This document shows, piece by piece, positions 7,251 through 13,555 of a stretch of 13,555 nucleotides of DNA (its first letter is position 1; each line of letters starts with the position of its first letter). Source of the stretch: Alphaproteobacteria bacterium (GTDB lineage: Bacteria > Pseudomonadota > Alphaproteobacteria > CAAHEQ01 > UBA3637). Position numbers and translations under genes: made by a program. The notes under the pieces were generated by a model. It made no database searches. It had not been told where the DNA came from and worked only from the letters and a program-made list of their open reading frames with translations. The stretch lies in the NCBI GenBank assembly GCA_900772625.1, contig CAAHEQ010000079.1, positions 1 to 13,555 on the forward strand. The letters are read 5' to 3'.

Positions 7251-9680
7251 ATGGAAGATAACTTGAATGAAAACTTAGGAGCAGGTAAGCAAGGCAATGC
7301 AAACGATAATGCCTATGACGCAGAGTCTATTAAGGTTTTAAAAGGCTTGGACGCCGTGCGTAAGCGCCCAGGTATGTACATCGGTGATACAGACGATGGT
7401 ACGGGCTTGCACCACATGGTGTACGAAGTGTTGGATAACGCGATTGATGAAGCTTTGGCGGGCTATTGCGATAAAACAGAAGTTATCTTAAATCCAGACA
7501 ATTCCGTCACCGTCATCGACAACGGGCGCGGTATTCCTACCGACATTCATAAAACAGAGGGCGTTTCGGCGGCCGAAGTGATTATGACCGAATTGCACGC
7601 GGGCGGCAAGTTCGACCAAAACAGCTATAAAGTTTCGGGTGGTTTGCACGGCGTAGGCGTGTCGGTGGTAAACGCACTTTCCGATGTGTTGGATTTGCGC
7701 ATTTGGCGTGACGGTAAAGAACATTATATGCAATTCCGTCAGGGCGTGCCTGTTGCGCCATTAAAAGTCGTTGGCGATGCGAATGGCAAGCGTGGTACTT
7801 CCGTGACGTTCTTAGCCTCCAAAGAAACATTTAAAAACGTTGTTTATAGTTTTGAAACATTGGAACACCGTATGCGCGAGCTGGCATTTTTGAATTCTGG
7901 CGTGCGCTTGGTGCTCAAAGACAACCGCGGTGTCGAACCAAAAGAAGTGGATCTGTGCTATGCGGGTGGTATTAAAGAGTTTGTCAAGTTCTTAAATACA
8001 TCGAAAAACACTCTGCAATCCGAAACGTTTGCTGCAACGGGCGAAAAAGACGGTATGACCGTAGATATCGCGATGGAATGGACAGACAGCTATCACGAAA
8101 ACTGCTTGTGCTTTACGAACAACATTCCGCAACGCGATGGCGGTACGCACTTAGCAGGCTTGCGTGCTGCGCTGACGCGTACGATAAACAACTATGCGGC
8201 CGAGTCAGGGCTGACCAAGAAAGAAAAAGTCGAGCTGAACGGCGAGGATATGCGCGAAGGTTTGACTTGCGTTTTGTCTGTTAAAGTGCCTGATCCAAAG
8301 TTCTCGTCCCAAACGAAGGACAAATTGGTGTCCTCGGAAGTGCGCCCAGTTGTCGAACAAATCGTTTCGGACAAATTGGCACAATGGTTGGAAGAGCACC
8401 CAACAGACGCCAAGCAAATTATTGGCAAAGTGGTGGAAGCTGCGGCTGCACGTGAAGCGGCTCGAAAAGCGCGCGAGCTGACGCGCCGCAAAGGGGCGCT
8501 GGATATGGCGTCCTTGCCAGGGAAATTGGCCGATTGCCAAAGTAAAGATCCTGCCGAGTCCGAAATCTTTATCGTTGAGGGAGACTCTGCTGGTGGTTCG
8601 GCAAAGCAAGGCCGCAACAGAACAACGCAAGCGATTTTGCCTTTGCGCGGTAAGATTTTGAACGTTGAGCGCGCCAGATTCGACCGTATGTTGTCTTCCG
8701 CGGAAGTCGGCACAATGGTGACTGCATTTGGCACGGGCATTGGCCGAGACGACTTTAACGCCGACAAATGCCGCTATCACAAAATTATTATTATGACCGA
8801 TGCGGATGTTGATGGTGCGCATATCAGAACATTGCTCTTAACATTCTTCTTCCGTCAAATGCCCGAGTTGATTGAGCGCGGATATATTTACATCGCGCAA
8901 CCGCCTTTGTACCGTGCAAAGCGCGGTAATTCGGAGATTTACTTAAAAGACGATAAGGAAATGGAAGATTACTTAATTAACGTAGGCACGACAGACGCCG
9001 TTCTGACGTTGGCAAGCGGATCGCAGGTCGCGGGTAGGGATTTGGTTGCTATGGCCGAAAAAGCCCGTATTGCACGCCAGTTAATTGATAAAATCGCCTC
9101 GCGTATTCCTGCAAAATTGCTCGAGCAAATGGCAATCGAGGGCTTGTTTGACGAAAACGCGACTGTGGACGCGGGCTTTTCAACGCGCTTGGATACGATG
9201 GAGGCCGAATACGAACGCGGTTGGCACGTTGAGAAAAAGGACGGCAAAATTGTCTTTGCGCGCACTTTGCGTGGCGTGACGGAAACTTTCGAAGTCGATG
9301 CTGCCTTAATCGGCTGTGCAGAAGCCAGAATGCTGAACGATATGCGCACCGAGCTGCTCGATACGTATGACAAGCCTGCGACTTTCAAGACAAAGGACGC
9401 TGAATTCAAGATTACAGGCCCTGTTTCATTGATTGAAACGATTTACAAAATCGGCAAGAAAGGTATTGCAATTAACCGCTATAAAGGTTTGGGGGAAATG
9501 AACCCAGAGCAACTTTGGGAAACAACGTTGGATCCAAACTCACGCCGCTTGCTGCAAGTCAAGGTGACACGCCAAGACGCAGCAGAAAGCGCTTTTGCAA
9601 CGTTGATGGGTGATGTCGTCGAACCGCGCCGAGAGTTCATTCAACAAAACGCGCTGAATGTGGTAAACTTAGATATTTAA
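7251..9680 (+). CDS. gyrB: DNA gyrase subunit B
   Basis: GyrB is the ATPase subunit of the A2B2 type II topoisomerase that introduces negative supercoils. The 809-residue product has the GHKL ATPase domain with the general base E59 and N63 (YEVLDNAIDEA), D90 in VIDNGRGIP, and GGLHGVGVSVVNALS at 130-144. The transducer carries QTKDKL at 354-359. The TOPRIM domain has EGDSAGG at 443-449 and D517/D519 in MTDADVDGAH. The C-terminal tail has RYKGLGEMNPEQLW (743-756). The segment between about 575 and 735 is the insertion found in Gram-negative GyrB, which together with total length argues against ParE. AGGAG lies six bases before the ATG. It is last in the dnaN operon and followed by a strong terminator. 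Confidence 0.97.
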   Translation: MEDNLNENLGAGKQGNANDNAYDAESIKVLKGLDAVRKRPGMYIGDTDDGTGLHHMVYEVLDNAIDEALAGYCDKTEVILNPDNSVTVIDNGRGIPTDIHKTEGVSAAEVIMTELHAGGKFDQNSYKVSGGLHGVGVSVVNALSDVLDLRIWRDGKEHYMQFRQGVPVAPLKVVGDANGKRGTSVTFLASKETFKNVVYSFETLEHRMRELAFLNSGVRLVLKDNRGVEPKEVDLCYAGGIKEFVKFLNTSKNTLQSETFAATGEKDGMTVDIAMEWTDSYHENCLCFTNNIPQRDGGTHLAGLRAALTRTINNYAAESGLTKKEKVELNGEDMREGLTCVLSVKVPDPKFSSQTKDKLVSSEVRPVVEQIVSDKLAQWLEEHPTDAKQIIGKVVEAAAAREAARKARELTRRKGALDMASLPGKLADCQSKDPAESEIFIVEGDSAGGSAKQGRNRTTQAILPLRGKILNVERARFDRMLSSAEVGTMVTAFGTGIGRDDFNADKCRYHKIIIMTDADVDGAHIRTLLLTFFFRQMPELIERGYIYIAQPPLYRAKRGNSEIYLKDDKEMEDYLINVGTTDAVLTLASGSQVAGRDLVAMAEKARIARQLIDKIASRIPAKLLEQMAIEGLFDENATVDAGFSTRLDTMEAEYERGWHVEKKDGKIVFARTLRGVTETFEVDAALIGCAEARMLNDMRTELLDTYDKPATFKTKDAEFKITGPVSLIETIYKIGKKGIAINRYKGLGEMNPEQLWETTLDPNSRRLLQVKVTRQDAAESAFATLMGDVVEPRREFIQQNALNVVNLDI

Positions 9681-9686
9681 GCGAAT

Positions 9687-9724
9687 ATAAAGCCTCTTGA
9701 AAACAAGGGGCTTTATTTATTATT
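9687..9724 (+). terminator. Rho-independent terminator after gyrB
   Basis: Arms 9687-9699 and 9704-9716 form 13 pairs with one G-T wobble around an AAAA loop (ATAAAGCCTCTTG against CAAGGGGCTTTAT). A T-rich tail, TTATTATT, follows. It begins seven bases after the gyrB stop and closes the dnaN operon. Confidence 0.85.
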
Positions 9725-9732
9725 AAAAAACA

Positions 9733-9761
9733 TTGACAAAACATTTCCTTTTTGGTATAAT
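9733..9761 (+). promoter_or_regulatory. Perfect consensus sigma70 promoter for the three-gene paralogue operon
   Basis: TTGACA (9733-9738) and TATAAT (9756-9761) are both exact consensus hexamers with the optimal 17-base spacer. The transcript should start near 9768, about 20 bases before the first gene, and the ribosome site AAGGAG lies six bases from its ATG. Such a combination usually means strong, growth-linked expression unless a repressor acts; I see no clear operator here. Confidence 0.85.
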
Positions 9762-9788
9762 AGACTATATATAAAAAAGGAGCATATA

Positions 9789-10721
9789 ATGACAGCATCG
9801 GCAACACAACAAACAAAACCAACGGAACAAGCCGTAAAACCAGCTGAGCAGGCAACAGAGCAGACGCAGGCAACTGCGGCCGAGCAAGCGCAAACGATAA
9901 CCTCTTCGGAGGAGATTGAACGCCTGAAGTTGCAGGTTCGCTTGGCTGAAGCGGAAGCCAGAAAGGCAGAGGCTGAGGCGCAAACAGCGCGTGCTGCTGC
10001 GACAAATGCACAGAGCCAAATAGCTGAAGCCGAGGCCCGAGCAGCACAGGCTCAATCGTGCTATGAAGCGCATCATCCAAGCTTGCTTCAGAAAATTCGT
10101 GAAGATGAGGCAAAAGACCCCCAGCGATGGAAAGAGCATAACGAGCTGACAAAGCCCAGAAGACCTGGTTGCTTAAAGCGTATGGGACAACTTGCTGCGA
10201 TTGTGTGTTTGCTTATGTTGGGTATGTCGTATGCAAAAAGCTGCATTCGTAAAAACTCGCGCGTTAGTGTGCCACCTGTTGCTGTCAAAAAGATGACCCC
10301 AAAGGCAACACAAAACAATGCCGAAACTGAAGGCTTGCAAAAAACTTTGCAAGCTAAGGAAACATGGCGCTCGGAGTTTAACGCATCCATTAAAAATTAT
10401 ACACCTGCCGAACAAGAAGCGCTGAAAATGGGCGTGACTTATTTGGGCGCTTTCCAAAACTTTATGGAGGCGCACCGAAACGGCAATGTGTCAGCGCGGG
10501 ATGCTGCAAAAATGGCCGTGTTGGATTTGGAGGGTAAAATTAAATCAAAATCACGCCCTGTTTTCCGCGTGCTCAATAAAATGGTCGCGACAATGGGGCA
10601 AACTTATAAAGTTAATCCAGAGTACCGCTTTGAGATGAAGCAGTTGAGCAAAGAGCTTGTCCATAAGTACGAGCTTTCGACTGCGGGCTATGCACGTGGT
10701 GGTCAATCTGCGGAACGTTAA
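9789..10721 (+). CDS. Bitopic membrane protein, first of three paralogues, unknown function
   Basis: I do not recognise a family. The 310-residue product starts with a Gln/Thr/Ala/Glu-rich, low-complexity segment (1-40), followed by a heptad-like Glu/Ala coiled coil (41-90). A basic patch (K122, R124, R125, K130, R131) precedes one transmembrane helix (about 132-149). A linker leads to a helical C-terminal domain (189-297). That domain aligns without a gap to the next protein (offset 47) and to the third (offset 102). Landmarks are K-E-T-W-R (190-194), A-L-K-M-x-x-T-Y-L-G (211-220), K-S-R-P-V (254-258) and L-S-K-E-L-V-x-x-Y (286-294). The basic patch suggests N-in, C-out, so the shared domain would be periplasmic (inference, weakened by basic residues after the helix too). 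It is headed by a consensus promoter. Confidence 0.8.
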   Translation: MTASATQQTKPTEQAVKPAEQATEQTQATAAEQAQTITSSEEIERLKLQVRLAEAEARKAEAEAQTARAAATNAQSQIAEAEARAAQAQSCYEAHHPSLLQKIREDEAKDPQRWKEHNELTKPRRPGCLKRMGQLAAIVCLLMLGMSYAKSCIRKNSRVSVPPVAVKKMTPKATQNNAETEGLQKTLQAKETWRSEFNASIKNYTPAEQEALKMGVTYLGAFQNFMEAHRNGNVSARDAAKMAVLDLEGKIKSKSRPVFRVLNKMVATMGQTYKVNPEYRFEMKQLSKELVHKYELSTAGYARGGQSAER

Positions 10722-10734
10722 AAATGAGGAAAAT

Positions 10735-11526
10735 ATGATACAAAAAAATAACGATGATTTTAAATGTGAGTTAGGTAATCTGCGCTCGGTGACTGATCGA
10801 GAAAACACAATTAAAAAATTAGAAAAGACAAATGAAATTCTTGGAAGGGGTTTTGATAAAATAGCAGAACAAGATGAGTGCAGGCGCGAAATGCAAAGAG
10901 ATTTACAAGTGGCTAATGGGTGTTTGAGCTTTGCGGGCAAGGCTCTTGCTGTGTGCGGCTTTTTGTGCATTTTAGGTATGTTTGTTCGTATGGCGACAGA
11001 AAATTATGACAAGAGCGTTGAGCGTATTCAAGAACAGAAAATGGCGATGGAACAAGAAACCGTTGTAGCAGAGCGTGAGGCTCAAGCGCAAGCGCTTGAA
11101 GATGAACAAAAGCAAAATCAAGCTATTCAAATGGCGTCATTTGAGGATGTGATGGCACGAAAAGAGCCATGGCGCGCAGCTTTTTCTCATTCGCTTGCTT
11201 CCTTTTCAAAGAACGAGCGTGAAGCGTTGGAAATGTCAGCAACTTATTTGGGGGTATACCAGATTTTCCACAAATCTTTGAGCGCTGAACAAGGTGATGT
11301 TGAACGTAAGGCTCGTGATGCCATAGTGGATATGGAGGGTAGCATTTTGGATAAATCTCGTGCGGTTTATTCTTTCTTGAATGACGCAACGGCAGGTATG
11401 TCGGCTGCCTATAACAAAGATCCAAACGCCGTATTGGATATTCAAAAACTCAGCTTGAAGCTAGTGCGAGATTATAGTACAAAAAGAAATCTCATTTTAA
11501 ATAAATCAAATGACAACAGTCGTTAA
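10735..11526 (+). CDS. Bitopic membrane protein, second of three paralogues, unknown function
   Basis: The family is not recognised. The 263-residue product has a charged N-terminal part (1-60, partly coiled coil), one transmembrane helix (about 65-86, Cys- and Gly-containing), a Glu/Gln-rich coiled coil (90-135), then the shared domain (143-250). By hand count against the first protein it has about 38 identities in 108 ungapped positions. Shared residues include W146, R147, A164-L165, T170-Y171-L172-G173, K207-S208-R209, L215-N216 and Y247. I chose the ATG at 10735 because GAGGA precedes it by four bases and it begins just 13 bases after the previous stop. An upstream in-frame ATG at 10657 would overlap the first gene by 65 bases and lacks support. 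The C-terminus, N-S-R, is identical to that of the third protein. Confidence 0.78.
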   Translation: MIQKNNDDFKCELGNLRSVTDRENTIKKLEKTNEILGRGFDKIAEQDECRREMQRDLQVANGCLSFAGKALAVCGFLCILGMFVRMATENYDKSVERIQEQKMAMEQETVVAEREAQAQALEDEQKQNQAIQMASFEDVMARKEPWRAAFSHSLASFSKNEREALEMSATYLGVYQIFHKSLSAEQGDVERKARDAIVDMEGSILDKSRAVYSFLNDATAGMSAAYNKDPNAVLDIQKLSLKLVRDYSTKRNLILNKSNDNSR

Positions 11527-11549
11527 AGAGCAAATGAAAGAGGGGAAAA

Positions 11550-13184
11550 ATGTCAGATAGCAAAAACTTCACTATTGATGATATCAACAAAATCTTGGAT
11601 CGCGTTTATTTAGATCCAACCAGCGTGTATGGTCGCCAGCAATTCAACGGGCAAACACCTGAGCAAGAAATTGATGAGGCATTCCGTACAAGCTTTACAG
11701 ATCGCGTCAAAAAAATGAAGCGTGCGGATTTGGAAAAAGTATCGGCCGATTTAGATACGATGTTGGCTGCAACACGCAAAGCAGAGCGCGCTGAATCCCA
11801 AGTATATGCGAAAGATATCGAAGGGGTGGACGATAATACGCGCCCCATTGAACGATTGATTACGTTGAAAGAAAAAATTGTTAAGCACCGTGGCAATTTA
11901 GCACAAATGGGAGCAGGGGATCCTGGCCGTGACAATGAAGAAAAAAGAGAAAAGGCTAATTTTGATGAGTTTTCTCACATCGTTCGAGCAATTACCAAAA
12001 ACAATGAAATGTCGAATCATTTGGTAAAATATCTTGAATTGGAAGATAAACGCCGTGAACAAGAATGGCAACAATCTGTTGTGCAAGAAAAGTTGGATAA
12101 AGAAAACTCACGCCGTTCAACACGCCATGCACGCATTGCGACATTTGGTGTTCTCAGCTTGCTTACGGCTGTGACGATTGCAGGTTCTGCAACAATTTAT
12201 CATCTTGCAGACGATGATGAAAAGGATGAGCCTGTCGCGGTTAAGAAGGTGACCAAGCCGACAAAGGGAAGTTTGACCGCAACGTTGAACAAGGCGAGTG
12301 CGACAAAGCAACCTGTTGCAGAAACGAAACAAGTTTCAAGCATAAAAGCGCAAAGTACTGAAGAAGCTTCTGCGGCTCAAGAAGCGTTGGAAAATACTCT
12401 GGTATCGGCTAAGACGCAAGCAGTTGAGAGTTGGAAACCTGAGCTGGAGGCACAAACAAAAGATATGGCGCCAGCAACTCAGGAAGCATTTTTGCTTGCG
12501 ATGGATTATGTACAGGCTTATCAAGCTGTGCTGACTGCGCGTCACCAAAAGAACAGAACGGCTGAGCTTGCTGCCAGCTATGATATGAGAGCTTTGAAGG
12601 CGCCGATGAAAGCCAAAGATCCTGTTGTTTGGGACGCTATGCAAAACGTTGGCCGTTTGTTGGTTTCAATGGGTAAGCGCCAGCCTGATGTTCAATTCGA
12701 TTTAAAATTGGTTGGTGGCCTAATTGTCAAGGATTATCAAACAAAAGTAGCAGCGATGCAAAACGGTATTGCTTCTAAAAAAGCCGAAACCGAGCAAACA
12801 AATGCTACGCCTGTGCTCAATTCGGGCAATACGTATGATCAGCTGCCTGCGTCCTACAAAGACGCGGTAGAGCGTGGCGTTTATATGATTCAATTGACGA
12901 ACAGATGGATTTCTTATGATATGGCGAATGCTAAAGATCCGCGCAAAGATACGATTGCTTTGGAAATGCAAAAGGTCGGTAAGCACATCCGCGAAACGAA
13001 TCCCGAAATGCACAAGGTCATTTTGCAAACTTCTAAGGATATGATTGCAACCTACCAGAAAGAGGGGATGAATATGCGCCCTGCGGATTTGGACGATTAC
13101 CGCATACTTTACACAAATAAAGCGGCTAAATTGGCGACCGCTGAACAGTTGCGTCAAGCAAAGTCTGCGACTAATAGTCGTTAA
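11550..13184 (+). CDS. Bitopic membrane protein with two copies of the shared domain, third paralogue
   Basis: The family is not recognised. This is the largest of the three (544 residues). A charged soluble N-terminal region (1-190) is much longer than in the other two and not clearly related to them. One transmembrane helix (about 196-217) follows a basic run (RRSTRHAR) and precedes an acidic one (DDDEKDE), so N-in, C-out is well supported. A Lys/Thr/Ala-rich linker (230-290) leads to the shared domain (292-398), with W295, A313, Y320, Q325, K356, V360, P379, V393 and Y396 at the same spacing as in the first two proteins. A second, shortened copy lies at about 430-505 (G443-V444, N484-P485, Y502; the P-to-Y spacing of 17 is kept). 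Ribosome site AGAGGGG. It starts 23 bases after the second gene's stop and is followed by a terminator. Confidence 0.8.
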   Translation: MSDSKNFTIDDINKILDRVYLDPTSVYGRQQFNGQTPEQEIDEAFRTSFTDRVKKMKRADLEKVSADLDTMLAATRKAERAESQVYAKDIEGVDDNTRPIERLITLKEKIVKHRGNLAQMGAGDPGRDNEEKREKANFDEFSHIVRAITKNNEMSNHLVKYLELEDKRREQEWQQSVVQEKLDKENSRRSTRHARIATFGVLSLLTAVTIAGSATIYHLADDDEKDEPVAVKKVTKPTKGSLTATLNKASATKQPVAETKQVSSIKAQSTEEASAAQEALENTLVSAKTQAVESWKPELEAQTKDMAPATQEAFLLAMDYVQAYQAVLTARHQKNRTAELAASYDMRALKAPMKAKDPVVWDAMQNVGRLLVSMGKRQPDVQFDLKLVGGLIVKDYQTKVAAMQNGIASKKAETEQTNATPVLNSGNTYDQLPASYKDAVERGVYMIQLTNRWISYDMANAKDPRKDTIALEMQKVGKHIRETNPEMHKVILQTSKDMIATYQKEGMNMRPADLDDYRILYTNKAAKLATAEQLRQAKSATNSR

Positions 13185-13222
13185 TCGATAAAGCCTCTGC
13201 TGTCAGGCAGGTTCACAATACA

Positions 13223-13264
13223 GAGTGTCAGGAAATTTGGCTTCTGACACTCCGTTGTTTTTTT
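13223..13264 (+). terminator. Rho-independent terminator of the three-gene operon
   Basis: GAGTGTCAG (13223-13231) pairs perfectly with CTGACACTC (13244-13252) around a 12-base loop. A T-tract (TTGTTTTTTT) runs to 13264. It lies about 40 bases after the third gene's stop and closes the operon. Confidence 0.8.
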
Positions 13265-13429
13265 GAATGTTGCGATTTGCACCAATTCTGTCAAACAAAT
13301 TGTTAAAGACTGGTGTATGAAGATTTAAGAAAAACGCGTCCACACTTGGAAAATGAGGTATTGAAACGCACTTCTATCTAATTTTGATTCTTTTAATTAA
13401 AATTCATTTTCTAACCTTAAAAACCAGTG
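13265..13429. other. Intergenic, no gene seen
   Basis: This is an AT-rich stretch with stops in all plus-strand frames within about 25 codons. A short frame (22 codons from a GTG at about 13313) has no ribosome site and resembles nothing I know. No promoter or hairpin stands out. Confidence 0.5.
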
Positions 13430-13555
13430 TCAGCGCGCGATGATTTTTGTGCCCTCCCGAACCCTATACCAAAAATCATTTTTTTGAAATTGAAGTTTGG
13501 AATGATTGAGATTGCGTGTTTCGTTTTCTATACTCATATATCGCATTTTCCCATA
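13430..13555 (-). CDS. Possible small or partial minus-strand ORF at the right edge
   Basis: On the minus strand a frame is open from the window edge for 41 codons to a TGA (complement at 13430-13432). An in-frame ATG with complement at 13535-13537 would give a 35-residue product beginning M-S-I-E-N-E-T-R-N-L and ending G-T-K-I-I-A-R. A further in-frame ATG lies three codons upstream. The amino-acid mix looks plausible, but the gene could begin outside the window, and the frame overlaps an inverted repeat. It may be the translated shadow of an intergenic repeat. Low certainty. Confidence 0.2.
   Translation of the reverse strand, partial: YGKMRYMSIENETRNLNHSKLQFQKNDFWYRVREGTKIIAR
13440..13485. 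repeat. 10-bp perfect inverted repeat with T-run, terminator-like
   Basis: ATGATTTTTG (13440-13449) and CAAAAATCAT (13470-13479) pair perfectly around a C-rich 20-base loop. T's follow to 13485. On the plus strand it looks like a weak AT-rich terminator, but one already stands at 13223-13264. It may instead be part of an interspersed repeat or the operator of a gene beyond the edge. Confidence 0.4.

Noticed and set aside
8205..8822. 205-codon minus-strand open frame inside gyrB
   Set aside because: It lies wholly opposite conserved GyrB codons and resembles no protein; long shadow frames are expected there.
10657..10734. Upstream extension of the second paralogue from the ATG at 10657
   Set aside because: It would overlap the first gene by 65 bases in another frame, has no ribosome site, and the ATG at 10735 has GAGGA at a usable distance.
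11267..11275. TTTTCCACA, a relaxed DnaA-box match
   Set aside because: It is inside the coding sequence of the second paralogue with no other boxes nearby; relaxed matches are common by chance.
13313..13381. Short plus-strand frame of about 22 codons from a GTG
   Set aside because: No ribosome site or promoter and no recognisable motif; consistent with chance.
13440..13479. tRNA or tmRNA remnant, because the minus strand has GGGTTCGGGAGGGC
   Set aside because: No cloverleaf could be built around it and no matching acceptor or anticodon arms are present.

Overview
The window looks like chromosomal DNA of a moderately AT-rich alphaproteobacterium, possibly a host-associated or uncultured lineage (inference). 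The main clue is dnaN-recF-gyrB clustered without dnaA beside dnaN; in alphaproteobacteria such as Caulobacter dnaA lies apart from this cluster. GyrB is the long Gram-negative type, and the Lon relative is of the AAA_32/AsrA kind common in proteobacteria. No rRNA, tRNA, CRISPR array or intact insertion sequence was recognised.

Left part (1-2928): the last 18 codons of a plus-strand gene end in a hairpin terminator that overlaps the stop codon. A convergent intergenic stretch follows, holding one perfect DnaA box and a 13-bp inverted repeat. Next, on the minus strand, is an 802-residue Lon-family ATP-dependent protease. A divergent control region separates it from the next gene.

Centre (2929-9722): first a membrane-anchored, TPR-like protein of unknown role with its own T-tailed terminator. 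Then comes a tight plus-strand operon, dnaN - recF - GNAT acetyltransferase - gyrB, with gaps of 16, 1 and 14 bases. It starts at an extended -10 promoter with a short leader hairpin and ends at a strong terminator. It supplies the replication sliding clamp, a gap-repair loader and the gyrase ATPase subunit. The acetyltransferase is the odd member.

Right part (9733-13264): a perfect consensus sigma70 promoter (TTGACA, 17 bases, TATAAT) drives three genes of unrecognised family and ends at a hairpin terminator. Each encodes a protein with a hydrophilic or coiled-coil N-terminal part, one transmembrane helix, and the same C-terminal helical domain of about 105 residues. That domain aligns without a gap between all three. 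The third protein carries a second, shorter copy. This looks like a paralogous membrane system made by tandem duplication, and it is the best candidate here for something undescribed. The last 290 bases hold no firm gene, only an inverted repeat and a short open minus-strand frame running off the edge.
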